The translations under genes and the position numbers were made by a program. The notes beneath the pieces were generated by a model. That model was not told where the DNA came from and ran no database searches. It was given only the letters and a program-made list of their open reading frames with translations. A DNA stretch of 58,103 nt from Hymenobacter nitidus (lineage in GTDB: Bacteria; Bacteroidota; Bacteroidia; Cytophagales; Hymenobacteraceae). The stretch is taken from assembly GCF_020447315.1 (NCBI RefSeq), contig NZ_JAJADQ010000018.1:1-58103 (forward strand), given 5' to 3'. Numbering within the stretch: position 1 is the first letter of the stretch; each line of letters begins with the position of its first letter. Positions 1-8,608 of this stretch are shown here, in pieces.

Positions 1-77
1 CGTGTAGTAAAAGAAGAGGAAATAGAGCCGTCCTAAAAGTTACCTTACATTAAATCGAGCGGCTTAGACCACCGTTT
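1..77. repeat. 77-bp direct repeat, copy 1
   Basis: This sequence is identical, base for base, to 39135-39211. In the second copy it is the 5' flank of a small lipoprotein gene on the minus strand. Because the window begins inside this copy, its left limit is unknown and the repeat may be longer. After position 77 the copies diverge, although both still complete the 18-bp motif ACCACCGTTTnnnTGAAC. The pair brackets about 39 kb holding all replication and transfer genes. It could be a duplicated intergenic block or a site of homologous recombination. Confidence 0.9.
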
Positions 78-85
78 CGCTGAAC
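68..85 (-). promoter_or_regulatory. 18-bp recurring motif, copy upstream of the membrane protein gene
   Basis: Reads ACCACCGTTTCGCTGAAC on the plus strand, the complement of the consensus GTTCAnnnAAACGGTnGT. Further copies are at 1753-1770, 2252-2269, 2863-2880, 3487-3504, 5714-5731, 6413-6430, 38614-38631 and 39202-39219. Six of the nine lie 5' of a gene in the same relative orientation, which fits an operator or promoter element better than random intergenic filler. Function is inference. Confidence 0.5.
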
Positions 86-158
86 GGATGATCGAGTTGC
101 AACCAGCTAAGTGGACTGTCAACTGATTGGATTAGCCTGCGTTTCATTATTTGCACCC

Positions 159-482
159 ATGAATCCATCAGTGCCAGCTTTGCCCAGGTTATCTCTTCCG
201 TTACGGATTGGAATTGCCCTCGTTCCGTTTGTCGTGAATGTACTTGCTATTGGGTGGCTGCTGTTGGAAGGCACGGGATTCGAAATCCACGACACGCCCG
301 ATTTGATGGTTTACCATCGCCTCGCCGTGGGGGCCAAAGCGCTGCTTGTAGGGCTTCTGCTTGCTAATTTGGGGCTGTTTGTTTACGTGCGCTACACCCA
401 CACCACCCAGGCGGCACGATGGTTCGGCGTGGGTGCGTTGTTTCCTATGCTCTTGCTCTTGCTAAGCTTATGGATGATATAA
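159..482 (+). CDS. small three-helix membrane protein
   Basis: Unrecognised 107-residue protein. Three hydrophobic segments are visible, near residues 16-36, 56-77 and 87-106, so it is probably an inner-membrane protein with almost no soluble part. The ATG at 159 is preferred to an in-frame GTG at 111, because the extra 16 residues would precede the first helix without obvious function. It stands alone, with the recurring 18-bp motif about 75 bp upstream. The 228 bp that follow (483-709) hold no gene I can support; they include a partial match to the motif near 551. Confidence 0.6.
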   Translation: MNPSVPALPRLSLPLRIGIALVPFVVNVLAIGWLLLEGTGFEIHDTPDLMVYHRLAVGAKALLVGLLLANLGLFVYVRYTHTTQAARWFGVGALFPMLLLLLSLWMI

Positions 483-709
483 CCCTCCTTTTCCTGAACC
501 GCTATTGGTGAGTGCCTGCAAGCTCTGCAAAGCCCTCTACCGTCCAGAATGAGTTCAGAAAACTGGTTCAATTAGCTAAGTACAGAAAACCTTGTGTAGG
601 AGATGAGTTTCGTGAACTCCTTCAAAGAGGTGCCTATGCTATCGTATCGGTGTCTACTTTAGTTCGCGATTAAGCAAAAGGAGCATTAAAATGCTTTACC
701 TTCAAGGCC

Positions 710-1120
710 ATGCTACAAGACTTACCACCCCAACGATGGGAAACGACAGCAGCGTTGCAACAGGTGGCCAGTAAATTAGGGCTTCCTTATAACGAGAATG
801 ACGAGGCCATGCAGGATTGGTCGTGGGAAGTAGCGTCGCCGGACCGCTTGCCAGACTACCTACAGCTCTATACTTCCTCTTCGGATGACGAGCGAGTCGT
901 GCTCATGGAAATAATGCTGCAGGCAACTACGGACCAAGAAGAGCCAGCAGCCTTTGAACGTGCTTGGCACCACGTAAAAGAGCTGCTAGACCAAAACCCG
1001 ACATTGCACGCGTGGTCAGTGTATTACTGGTGCTATTGGGGAGCAAGAGTAGAGGACTGCTTTGAAGTTACCCCCTACTTACGCACGTGGTGGGCGGCAC
1101 ACTTCGCACTTCCTGTATAA
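710..1120 (+). CDS. hypothetical acidic cytoplasmic protein
   Basis: 136 residues, rich in Asp, Glu and Trp, with no signal peptide and no membrane segment. I do not recognise the family. Size, acidity and an isolated position among secreted-protein genes resemble orphan immunity proteins, but there is no toxin gene next to it, so this is only a possibility. An earlier ATG at 691 is in another frame that soon stops, which supports the start at 710. The next gene is convergent. Confidence 0.55.
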   Translation: MLQDLPPQRWETTAALQQVASKLGLPYNENDEAMQDWSWEVASPDRLPDYLQLYTSSSDDERVVLMEIMLQATTDQEEPAAFERAWHHVKELLDQNPTLHAWSVYYWCYWGARVEDCFEVTPYLRTWWAAHFALPV

Positions 1121-1196
1121 CACAAAATCAGTCTTGGCACCAGTTCAGCCAAATGGTCCAAAAAGTAAAACAAGAACTAGTGGCAGGCTGTCATTT

Positions 1197-1685
1197 TCAT
1201 TGAAGTGCTAGTTTCTTTACAATCCACTCTTCCGCTTTTTTGACTGGAATAATTGCCCCGACATAGCACCAGGCAAGGGGTATCCCCCCTGCAAGCACTA
1301 GAATCATTATCCGTTCCGCTAACACAGGAGCTCGGTGTACCCCATTGATTGTCCACTCATCCTGAAACAATGCGGACGGTATGAAAATGATGGGGAATAG
1401 CAACAGGAATGCGATTAAGAAGTAGTTCGGCGTAATCTGCAAGCGAATAGTGGTTGGGGCCTCTTGCATAATCTCGCCTTTGATTTTGGGCATTGCAGGC
1501 AAGTTCTGCCGCGGGTAGGCATTGCGCAGGGTAAAGCTGTTGCCAACCAGATCTGCTGAGTAGTTATTTACCTGATAGAGCTGAAACTGCTGACGGGCTG
1601 GTTGTAGCTGGTTGAGGAGGGTATTGACCTGCTCGTAGGGAAGCGCACTGGTATAAACTTTCGCAATGGTGAAGGGAAGAACCAT
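1197..1685 (-). CDS. hypothetical membrane protein with two helices
   Basis: 162 residues. The N-terminal half is soluble and polar; two hydrophobic segments lie near residues 87-107 and 125-148, so the domain is probably anchored in the inner membrane. No family recognised. A copy of the 18-bp motif (1753-1770) lies 68 bp upstream, reading in the same orientation relative to the gene as for several neighbours. Start at the ATG at 1685; other long frames over its 5' end are shadows. Confidence 0.6.
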   Translation of the reverse strand: MVLPFTIAKVYTSALPYEQVNTLLNQLQPARQQFQLYQVNNYSADLVGNSFTLRNAYPRQNLPAMPKIKGEIMQEAPTTIRLQITPNYFLIAFLLLFPIIFIPSALFQDEWTINGVHRAPVLAERIMILVLAGGIPLAWCYVGAIIPVKKAEEWIVKKLALQ

Positions 1686-1752
1686 GAGTAAAAAGGAGTG
1701 GAATGGTGCGGGCCGATTGAAAATGTTCTTTCGTGGCCCACTTTAACAGTTC

Positions 1753-1770
1753 GTTCACTCAAACGGTCGG
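1753..1770 (+). promoter_or_regulatory. 18-bp recurring motif
   Basis: GTTCACTCAAACGGTCGG, one or two mismatches from the consensus GTTCAnnnAAACGGTnGT. It lies between two minus-strand genes, 5' of the two-helix membrane protein gene and 3' of the secreted protein gene. Confidence 0.45.
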
Positions 1771-1798
1771 AATACTGTATAACGAGACCATGGCTGCC

Positions 1799-2203
1799 TT
1801 ACATTAACCTCATGCGCGGCTTCTCGTCCGTCCAATAGAAGGTCAGCGGCTCGCTCTTCTTAAACTGGGGGTCACGTTTCACCACGAGATAACGGCGGTT
1901 AGGGTCGTAGGCAATGCCCAACCCGATGGATCGTTCAAAGAGCCCGAAACACCACACCCGGGTGATAAATACATCGACTCGGCCCGCGGCCCGCAAATTG
2001 GGCCTACTGGGAAGTTGAAACGAGTCGAGGTAGGCTCCGCCCCGAGGGGTAGACAGCACGCGCTTACCGTCGTAATACACGCGGTAGGCTTCGCGTTTCG
2101 GGCCGACGCCCCACATAAACACCGTCAAGGAGTCAGCGGTGGCGGCTGCTTCAAACGGCAAGAAACAGGCGGCCAGTAAGAACAGGCTAATGGGTAGTTT
2201 CAT
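1799..2203 (-). CDS. secreted hypothetical protein
   Basis: 134 residues starting with a clear signal peptide: Lys near the start, then a hydrophobic core and an AAA-type cleavage site near residue 20. The mature part (about 110 residues) is Arg-rich and probably beta-rich. No family recognised. The ATG at 2203 is chosen because the signal peptide begins there; an in-frame GTG-type start eight codons upstream would bury it. A copy of the 18-bp motif lies about 50 bp upstream. Confidence 0.6.
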   Translation of the reverse strand: MKLPISLFLLAACFLPFEAAATADSLTVFMWGVGPKREAYRVYYDGKRVLSTPRGGAYLDSFQLPSRPNLRAAGRVDVFITRVWCFGLFERSIGLGIAYDPNRRYLVVKRDPQFKKSEPLTFYWTDEKPRMRLM

Positions 2204-2251
2204 GAAGTTAAAACGGGCACAGTCCAAGGTCGTACTTAGACGACCGCCCTT

Positions 2252-2269
2252 GTTCAGGAAAAGGGTGGT
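2252..2269 (+). promoter_or_regulatory. 18-bp recurring motif
   Basis: GTTCAGGAAAAGGGTGGT, one mismatch to the consensus core. It lies 5' of the secreted protein gene that starts at 2203 and also about 80 bp upstream of the divergent gene at 2349, so it could serve either. Confidence 0.5.
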
Positions 2270-2348
2270 TCTAGCGAAACGAGCGTTATTTTGCTCTCCC
2301 TCCGACTTTTCTAGTCAACAATTCAGACCACTCGAATACAAGCAGTAC

Positions 2349-2816
2349 ATGCATACCTATTTGACCGTGAGTGACGATCCTGAGGGAAGGACGATTGCAG
2401 TAAGAGATAGTGTTCTGGAGGTTTTCATGTATTTGTGGCTCGAATCTCTTGAGAATGAAACGTTAACAGCTGAACAGCAGGAGGTGTATGCGCACTACAA
2501 GCGGGAGATGACCCAAGGAAACTACTCGTTCATAGACTTGTGGTTGGGAGAAATTCACGTGAGCCCCTCCTTAACGGAGTGGTATCTAGGCACCTTAATC
2601 ACTCTGAAGGATCGTCTATCCAAATGGGTCCCCACCATTGATCACCATTTCTTAAATGGCCTTAAGCTCTGGCGCCGAGAGTATTCTCGTCCGTTCCCCG
2701 TCATTCTCATGTACTTTCTGATCAATGACCTGCAGTGGCTCTTCTACCAAGAGGGTATGCGCCCGTCAGAGAACTTTAAATGGTTTGAGGAAGGGAAGTC
2801 GGGCCCCCCTCTCTAA
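2349..2816 (+). CDS. hypothetical cytoplasmic protein
   Basis: 155 residues, rich in Trp, Tyr and Leu, apparently all-helical, with no signal peptide. No family recognised. The frame is open upstream to 2139, but that extension overlaps the divergent gene antisense, so the ATG at 2349 is preferred. The protein may be a small effector-immunity type protein, on size and composition only. The following 170 bp contain one copy of the 18-bp motif and no gene. Confidence 0.55.
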   Translation: MHTYLTVSDDPEGRTIAVRDSVLEVFMYLWLESLENETLTAEQQEVYAHYKREMTQGNYSFIDLWLGEIHVSPSLTEWYLGTLITLKDRLSKWVPTIDHHFLNGLKLWRREYSRPFPVILMYFLINDLQWLFYQEGMRPSENFKWFEEGKSGPPL

Positions 2817-2862
2817 CACCACTGAATATGAAATGCTCCAGAAGTATTCAGTAGCCGTCTAG

Positions 2863-2880
2863 GTTCACGAAAACGGTGGT
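2863..2880 (+). promoter_or_regulatory. 18-bp recurring motif, consensus copy
   Basis: GTTCACGAAAACGGTGGT, the best match to the consensus. It sits in the intergenic space after the plus-strand gene ending at 2816 and is not 5' of any gene in the orientation seen for the other copies, so it weakens a simple promoter reading. Confidence 0.5.
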
Positions 2881-2990
2881 TTATCACCTATTGAAACGTG
2901 GTAGAACCTGCAAGGCGCAACGCCAAATAGCCGCGAGTAGCGCATGCATCAGGACGGTCTACAGCACAGCCGCAACGGTGGCTTATGGAT

Positions 2991-3380
2991 TCAGTCCTGA
3001 CCTAACCAGGTGAACGCTCCAGTCTTCTTGTCTAGAAACCCGAATTGCGTGTTATTGTAGGTTAGCCAAATAACTTCCTTTTTCTTGGCCGAGTCATCTT
3101 TCCCCAAAGCGAAATAGCTGATGACAGGCCTTGTTACACGGTAGGCTGCTAGGTGATTGTCTTTCCACGCATCTGTCCTCCATAACTTCTTTCCCTGCGG
3201 ATTAAAGGCCGTAACCATGATTCTCGCCGAATCGAGTACGAATCGGTTTCCAGTGGCGGCATCTGTGAGGGTAATAGCTTTGAATTTGGTAGCCAGCGTG
3301 TGATGGCTTACATATTGTTGCTGTCCAAAACAGAAATAGCTCGAAAAACAGCAGAGGATGAGTAAAAGAGCTTTGGCCAT
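2991..3380 (-). CDS. secreted hypothetical protein
   Basis: 129 residues with a signal peptide (hydrophobic residues 4-19, cleavage probably after the FGQ-type end at about residue 20). The mature protein of about 110 residues has alternating polar and aromatic strands suggestive of a short beta-propeller blade or beta-sandwich. Family not recognised. Monocistronic. A motif copy is about 105 bp upstream (3487-3504). Confidence 0.6.
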   Translation of the reverse strand: MAKALLLILCCFSSYFCFGQQQYVSHHTLATKFKAITLTDAATGNRFVLDSARIMVTAFNPQGKKLWRTDAWKDNHLAAYRVTRPVISYFALGKDDSAKKKEVIWLTYNNTQFGFLDKKTGAFTWLGQD

Positions 3381-3486
3381 AGTGATAGCAGTTTAGGTAG
3401 TAATCTGACGAAAGTACCACATTTGATAGTCCAGTGTGGTAAGGCTAGGTAGAAGATGAGCGCTTTTTGCCAGGTAGTTATGCGCA

Positions 3487-3504
3487 GGTCAGGCAAACGG
3501 TTGT
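3487..3504 (+). promoter_or_regulatory. 18-bp recurring motif, degenerate copy
   Basis: GGTCAGGCAAACGGTTGT, two mismatches to the consensus. It lies upstream of the secreted protein gene starting at 3380, in the orientation shared with most other copies. Confidence 0.4.
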
Positions 3505-3554
3505 TCTCGTGTCCAAAAATCGACTCTATTCTGAACACTTGTAGTACCCACGAT

Positions 3555-3592
3555 AAAGGCCCCGAAAACACTGTTTTCTGGGGCCTTTTTTC
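3555..3592 (+). terminator. rho-independent terminator hairpin
   Basis: A long stem (AAAGGCCCC with GGGGCCTTT, extended by GAAAAC/GTTTTC) around a three-base loop, followed by a run of six T on the plus strand. On the minus strand a run of A precedes it and TTT follows, so it may act in both directions. No plus-strand gene ends nearby, so its transcript is unknown; it may insulate the genes on either side. Confidence 0.75.
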
Positions 3593-3681
3593 AACGAGTA
3601 ATCTGAACACCTAATTCTGTTCAGAATTCTAGTATCACCAGCCTAGTGCTTTACTATTAGGCTGCTTAGATGAGTATAGGA

Positions 3682-4416
3682 TTAAAAGGGGGCATATGTT
3701 ATCGTGTGTACATACGTATACCCTCCACTGGTAGAGACATCACGCAAGTGAACGGAGGTAGCTGTGAGTTCTACGATTTCAAGTAGTGTGCTTGGCCTAT
3801 CGGTGTAGCTGTACCGTAGCTGCGTTTCGTTTTTCTCGAGCGCCCAGCCGTAGCTGAACACCTGTGGACCCGACGCACTGCATTTGACCACGCCTTCGTC
3901 CACGGAGAGCGTGTTATCGGCATTGAACCGCAAGAAATTGTCCCGGGCGCAGGCCGGGTCCGCTGCGAGGAAGTCGAGACTGGTTCCAGTGGTGACGTTT
4001 AGGGAGATATTGCTCGTCACTTTCCACCTGATACCGGTAAGCAGCGCGGTGCGTTCGGTCAGCACGGTGACATCCTGAGTTTTGGGAGCACTGCTGGCTT
4101 CTACAGTCAGAACTTGAGATGGAGGAGCAGCATACCCAGCTACGGGCACAAATTTTAACTCATATTTGCCCAGCGGCAGACTTTGGAATCGATACGTTCC
4201 CGTCACGGTCATCGTGGCCACATACTCGGTTCCCCCACCAACTGGAGTAGCCGTAATCTTGGTAAGCGCCGTCGCAGGGGAGAAAGTGCCGACGGCGTCC
4301 TGTGATGTTACTGAGGAGACAGGGGCAGGGGATTCCTTTGTTGAGTCGCTGCAAGCGGTGAAACTGACCGTGCTGATGCACAGCGCCAAAAGATGAATGC
4401 GGAAAGATATTGCCAT
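3682..4416 (-). CDS. lipoprotein with a carboxypeptidase-regulatory-like domain
   Basis: 244 residues. A signal peptide ends in the lipobox SFTAC near residues 18-22, so it is predicted to be a lipid-anchored envelope protein. After a Ser/Pro/Thr-rich linker, residues of about 45-115 form a beta-sandwich repeat of the type that begins with a transthyretin-like or carboxypeptidase-regulatory fold (TYRFQSLPLGKYELKF). The remaining 120 residues look like a lipocalin-type beta-barrel, as in many Bacteroidota lipoproteins. The ATG at 4416 gives the signal peptide; upstream in-frame codons would precede it with 37 odd residues. Substrate unknown. Confidence 0.65.
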   Translation of the reverse strand: MAISFRIHLLALCISTVSFTACSDSTKESPAPVSSVTSQDAVGTFSPATALTKITATPVGGGTEYVATMTVTGTYRFQSLPLGKYELKFVPVAGYAAPPSQVLTVEASSAPKTQDVTVLTERTALLTGIRWKVTSNISLNVTTGTSLDFLAADPACARDNFLRFNADNTLSVDEGVVKCSASGPQVFSYGWALEKNETQLRYSYTDRPSTLLEIVELTATSVHLRDVSTSGGYTYVHTITYAPF

Positions 4417-4738
4417 GTAATATTGACGAAGACAGTACCGTAAAGATAGTGATTTGGTAGGGTCTGATGAGCAGATGTTGTGATTCATTATGAAAGCTAT
4501 AGGGAACGTAATGATATCAGGAAGCAAATCGGGGTTGTTGACAATTGATTACGTAAAAGACAGCCATTCCCAAGCTTATAGCATAGTTGAAACAAATGGG
4601 CACAGGCAAAATCCGAGTACTTATGGCGAGAAAGGAAGACATTGGGTTTAGCCCGAAAATGGGGCCGGGCCGGTGGTGGCTGCCCAGACGGGTTTGCGTA
4701 GTTTTGAAGAATTTTCCACTCCTTGCTTCTGCCATCCA

Positions 4739-5368
4739 GTGAATCCTACGCTACCCGTATTGGTTACTGTCTTATCTCTAAGCGGCACTCTAGCCCTGCT
4801 GCCTCACGCGGCCTGTGCTCAGGCCAAAGTCGGGGTGATTCCGCAGAAGGGCTATATCGTTACGCTGGCCGGTGATACGGTGCAGGGCTACATCCTGCCA
4901 GCTCCGGCCACGCGGGCCAGCACCGCCTGCGATTTTATGCTGCCCCGGCAGGTGGAAGTGAAACATTATCTGGCCGGTGAGTTGCGCGGCTACGGCACAG
5001 CCGCTATAACCTGCGAAAGCCACCAGGTGCCAAGCGTAACCGGGAAGTTGCCTCGATCAATGGTGCCGGTATTCCTAGCCGTTGTTACCCGCGGTCCACT
5101 CACGTTGTTTCATCTGAGCACCGGCGAGACGCCTCGTTATTTCCTGGGGGGCTACCGGCTGGGCAAGGTAGTCGAGCTGGAGATTCGTACCGAGAAAATC
5201 TACCGCAATTCCCAAACTTTCCTGGTGCGCATGCCTCTCTACCAGGATACGTTGGCCCGTGCTTTCCGCTCTTGCCCCGGCGAAGCCAAGCGCGTGTCCC
5301 AATACAGTTTGCAAACCAAAGAACTTAAGAGGGCCGTGGAGCGCTTTAATTTCTGCGGCAAGCCATGA
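4739..5368 (+). CDS. secreted hypothetical protein
   Basis: 209 residues if the GTG at 4739 is used; this start places a signal peptide at the very N-terminus (hydrophobic core then ACAQA near residue 27). The mature part begins with GYIVTLAGDTVQGYI, a pattern seen in many Hymenobacter and related proteins that precede an outer-membrane barrel. Directly downstream there is a degenerate outer-membrane barrel tail, so this gene may once have been joined to it. The 320 bp upstream of 4739 contain no other gene. Confidence 0.55.
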   Translation: MNPTLPVLVTVLSLSGTLALLPHAACAQAKVGVIPQKGYIVTLAGDTVQGYILPAPATRASTACDFMLPRQVEVKHYLAGELRGYGTAAITCESHQVPSVTGKLPRSMVPVFLAVVTRGPLTLFHLSTGETPRYFLGGYRLGKVVELEIRTEKIYRNSQTFLVRMPLYQDTLARAFRSCPGEAKRVSQYSLQTKELKRAVERFNFCGKP

Positions 5369-5399
5369 CCAGGCAGCGGGCATAGCCGTTACGCTGGTC

Positions 5400-5660
5400 T
5401 GGCCGACTTCCACTGGTTGAGGGCGACCAGGGGGTAGCGCTAGAGCCTGCCTACAGCTCGGGCATAGGTACCGGCGCGGGGCTTAAGTGTTACCTAGCCA
5501 GGAGCCAGCAGTTTTCGACGGGGCTGCGGGCCGAGCGTACGGACTCTCGAACGTGGGCATTAGCAATCACTCCAGGCCGGGCAACATCCGCCTGGGGCTG
5601 AGTTGCACGCTGAGACGGCAGACAGCCTGGGACTTTGCGGAAGCTGACTGGTAGCGTGCG
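5400..5660 (+). pseudogene. remnant of an outer-membrane beta-barrel C-terminus
   Basis: No long frame is open here, but two frames joined near 5545 read as a barrel tail: PAYSSGIGTGAGL..., then GLRAERTDS, then SNVGISNHSRPGNIRLGLS. These alternate as in PorT-like or OmpA-like barrels and are typical of the last strands. A frameshift near 5545 and several stops show decay. It may be the broken distal half of the upstream secreted protein gene, which ends at 5368. Confidence 0.45.
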
Positions 5661-5713
5661 TACCCTTGGTAGATGCAGCTAACGTGCTTCGAATCAGTGA
5701 CCCACCCATTTCA

Positions 5714-5731
5714 GTTCAGGAAAACGGTCCT
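5714..5731 (+). promoter_or_regulatory. 18-bp recurring motif, partial copy
   Basis: GTTCAGGAAAACGGTCCT: the left 15 bases match the consensus and the last three do not. It lies just beyond the 3' end of the minus-strand lipoprotein gene at 5753. Confidence 0.35.
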
Positions 5732-5752
5732 ACGGTAAACGAGGCTATTGCA

Positions 5753-6367
5753 TTACAACTTTAGGCGTTTGACCTCCTGCAATAAGTCCAAAGCGGGTTT
5801 CAGCACAGCGCTGTCAGCGGGTTGTACAAAGGGCGTGCCTTGCTGCTCCAGCCCACGGGCGACTGGCGCCAACGCTATGCTTGGCGGCTTCGGTACGGGC
5901 AGGTCTGTAAATTCTCCTACCAGGCTGAGCATGGTAGTGGGGCCTTGCTTGACCCAGAGCATTTCGTACCGGACCACGGAACTGTAGTCCAGGCACATAG
6001 TGGAGAAGTATCCGGCGGGCGTTGTCAGCATCTTCTCCAGGGCGGAACTCGAAAAAGTGGTGCTATCCACTTGCCCCGGCCGCTGGTAAACATAGGCCGT
6101 GAACTGACCCGGCCCACGCTGCACTACGCGCAGGCAGCGGCTCCGGTCAGGATGTCCCGAGACGGTCACCATGTAGAGCAGAGCATACGGATTGCCTATG
6201 TGCCGGGCAAAGTCCTGCACCGCAGCATACGCCACGGTAGTGTCCGCTGCGGCGTACTCGGCCGGCAGTTTTGATCGCATCACGTAATACGTTAACGCCG
6301 CCGGGGCAGAAACGCGTGAGGTGGTGCATGCTCCGAGCGCACCTAATACGAGGAAGAAAGGGCGCAT
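5753..6367 (-). CDS. hypothetical lipoprotein
   Basis: 204 residues. The N-terminus has a short signal peptide with lipobox LGAC (Cys at residue 14). The mature protein has repeated Tyr/Val-rich strands and no membrane segment; a fold like a periplasmic beta-sandwich is likely. I do not recognise the family. A motif copy at 6413-6430 lies 46 bp upstream of the start. The gene is tail to tail with the degenerate barrel remnant and separated by 85 bp from the T9SS-sorted protein gene behind it. Confidence 0.65.
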   Translation of the reverse strand: MRPFFLVLGALGACTTSRVSAPAALTYYVMRSKLPAEYAAADTTVAYAAVQDFARHIGNPYALLYMVTVSGHPDRSRCLRVVQRGPGQFTAYVYQRPGQVDSTTFSSSALEKMLTTPAGYFSTMCLDYSSVVRYEMLWVKQGPTTMLSLVGEFTDLPVPKPPSIALAPVARGLEQQGTPFVQPADSAVLKPALDLLQEVKRLKL

Positions 6368-6412
6368 GTGGTTGTAAGATACACTTACCTTTCCTTAAGG
6401 CATGCAACAGAA

Positions 6413-6430
6413 ATTCGACGAAAGGGTGGT
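6413..6430 (+). promoter_or_regulatory. 18-bp recurring motif
   Basis: ATTCGACGAAAGGGTGGT, a degenerate copy of GTTCAnnnAAACGGTnGT, 46 bp upstream of the lipoprotein gene starting at 6367 and in the usual orientation relative to that gene. Confidence 0.4.
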
Positions 6431-6452
6431 TTAAACAGCTTTCGGAGAAAGC

Positions 6453-8540
6453 TTACCGCACTACTTCCAGCCATCCTTTATACTGCTTTTTAGAGGTGGT
6501 GTGCACTAAATGATAATAATAGACTCCGCTCGGTAACCCAAGCGCCTGCCACCCATTGTCATACGCCTGCGTAGCAAATACCTGCTTTCCCCAGCGAGTA
6601 TAGAGGGTCACCGACCACTCAGCGGCCTGCACGCCTTTCAGCACCCAGGAATCATTGCGGTTATCGCCGTTGGGCGTAATAATGTTGGGAATGACGAGCG
6701 CACATTCCTGCCCGCTAACGACAACCTGTGCTGTAGCTGTACAGCCACTAGCCGACCGAACCTCCACCCAATACGTACCGGGCTGGGACGCCGTGTACGT
6801 CGGGCCTGAAGAGCCGTCCTGCCAGCGTAACGTGCTGCCTGCTGCCTGCGGAGAGGGACGCAACACCAGCGAGGAGGCACTCGAGCAAAGGACCGTATCC
6901 GGACCCAGGGATACCGTTGGCGCCGGACTGGCAGCGACCAGTACGGAATCCTGGACGATACAACCCTGCGCCGACGTGACGCTCACCCGGTACAGGCCCG
7001 GTCGCCGGACCAAGTAGGCCGGCCCGGTGGTGCCATCCTGCCAGCGATAGGTGGCACCCGCCAGGGAATTCACGGTGAGCGGCAAGGAGTCGCCGGGGCA
7101 TAGCACCCGATTGCGCGGAGCCAGCGAAACGGCCAGGGCCGGCAAGGTTGTGAAGATCGTTGTCGTCTGCGCCAGCAGCGTGCCGGCCGGGTTATGTACC
7201 TGCAGACTGACCAGGTAGGTTCCCGGCTGTTGGTACCGATGGGCGGGGTTGGGGCCCGTGGCTGTGTTGGCCGTCCCTGAGGCCGGGTCCCCGAACGTCC
7301 AGGTGTAGACACTGCCGACCGGCAGCGGCCCCGGGGCCACACTGGCGGAAAACAGCGTGGCCGAGGCAACACAGCCGGCAGCAGCGGTAATGCGCACAAA
7401 GGAGCGCCCCGGGGTCGCAAACTGGTTCGGGAAGTTGGGTAAGCCATAGTCTGCCCCCGCCAGCAGAAACTTTTCCTGATAGCCACAAGCCGCGCCCCGC
7501 ACGTTGGGCTGCGCAATCACCCCGAGGTACAGGCCTCTCTGGGCGACGTAAATCCGCTCATCCGGCCCTCGCTGCAGCGCACTGGCCTCGCTTCTGGTGT
7601 CCGCAAACTTTCCCACCACCATCTGCGAGCGCACGACCTCTGCCGCGGCGCCCGCGAGCAGGTCGTACTGGTAGATCTCGTTATCCCGGATGTTGGAGGC
7701 ATACAGCTTCGAGCCATCGGCGGAAAACTCCACGCCGTAGACATCGGAGAACTGCCCCAGCAGCACGGCGTTGCTGGGGCGGCCAGTGAGCGGATCGAAG
7801 TCCAGCAATTCCAGGCTTCCCTGCCGGGTGACGGCACACGCCAGTTTGGTACCCGTCGGGGAAGCCCGCAGGCAGCCCGCATAGCCGGAGACGCCACTCG
7901 TGCCACTGCGTCCGTGCACGACGCCGACGGCGGTGCTGACCGGGCTGGCCGCCACGCCGGCGGGGGAGACCAAGTAGGCATAATACATATTGGTGTAGTA
8001 GCCATGCACCAGCACCCACGTGTCCCGGCCGTTAGCATGCACGATGCCTGTTAGCTTTTCCGTCAGCGCGACACCCGGCAGCGATAAAGTGCGCATGGGG
8101 CTGACAACATCGCCCAGTCCATCGTTCAGGCGCATGTCGACGACGACATAGCCAAAGCCCTCCGGGTAAGTATACGCGGCCTGACGAAATACATAGTACC
8201 GCTGTGCATCACCCGGATCCTGCACAATCAAGGCCCCCTGGGTGGCGGAGTACTGGAAAGAAAGACCCAGACCGGTGCCACGGGGCATGGGCCGATGCCG
8301 GCGCGTCCAGATGGTCGACCCGTCGGTGTAGAACAGCAGGTTGCCGGCCGCATCCGAAACGCTGGCGCTGCCTTCCTCACTATCCAGCAGGACCACTGCG
8401 GGTTGAGCGACCACACCGGCAGGGGTGAAATGCAGGATCTTTGAGGCGTAGAACCACCAGTTGCCCTCTCCTTGCGCGAGAGCCTGCTGCCCAAGGCTGC
8501 TGAACAGTAACAAAAGCAAGCACCATAGACGCTTCATCAA
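6453..8540 (-). CDS. exported beta-propeller/PKD protein with T9SS type B sorting domain
   Basis: 695 residues. A signal peptide (residues 1-22, ending ALAQ) is followed by a beta-propeller-like region (about 25-370), a PKD-type domain (about 400-470, with YTWTFGDP and HRYQQPGTYLVSLQVHN), two shorter Ig-like repeats (RWQDGTTGPAYLVRRPGLYRVSV and RWQDGSSGPTYTASQPGTYWVEV type, about 480-610), and a C-terminal gliding-motility-associated domain (about 615-695: IPNIITPNGDNRNDSW ... YTRWGKQVF ... SGVYYYHL). The last is the known type B signal for the type IX secretion system, so the protein is probably moved across the outer membrane and held or released at the surface. It is divergent from the Rhs operon with 363 bp between. 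Its role there is unknown. Confidence 0.85.
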   Translation of the reverse strand: MMKRLWCLLLLLFSSLGQQALAQGEGNWWFYASKILHFTPAGVVAQPAVVLLDSEEGSASVSDAAGNLLFYTDGSTIWTRRHRPMPRGTGLGLSFQYSATQGALIVQDPGDAQRYYVFRQAAYTYPEGFGYVVVDMRLNDGLGDVVSPMRTLSLPGVALTEKLTGIVHANGRDTWVLVHGYYTNMYYAYLVSPAGVAASPVSTAVGVVHGRSGTSGVSGYAGCLRASPTGTKLACAVTRQGSLELLDFDPLTGRPSNAVLLGQFSDVYGVEFSADGSKLYASNIRDNEIYQYDLLAGAAAEVVRSQMVVGKFADTRSEASALQRGPDERIYVAQRGLYLGVIAQPNVRGAACGYQEKFLLAGADYGLPNFPNQFATPGRSFVRITAAAGCVASATLFSASVAPGPLPVGSVYTWTFGDPASGTANTATGPNPAHRYQQPGTYLVSLQVHNPAGTLLAQTTTIFTTLPALAVSLAPRNRVLCPGDSLPLTVNSLAGATYRWQDGTTGPAYLVRRPGLYRVSVTSAQGCIVQDSVLVAASPAPTVSLGPDTVLCSSASSLVLRPSPQAAGSTLRWQDGSSGPTYTASQPGTYWVEVRSASGCTATAQVVVSGQECALVIPNIITPNGDNRNDSWVLKGVQAAEWSVTLYTRWGKQVFATQAYDNGWQALGLPSGVYYYHLVHTTSKKQYKGWLEVVR

Positions 8541-8608
8541 CAGAAAATTATATTCTTACGGAGTGCAGGCTGTGGTGAGATATGGGTCAATCACCATCCT
8601 ATATCGTG

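Noticed and set aside
3308..3610. 100-codon minus-strand frame crossing the terminator hairpin
   Set aside because: It overlaps the signal-peptide-coding gene and a terminator, and has no coding features.
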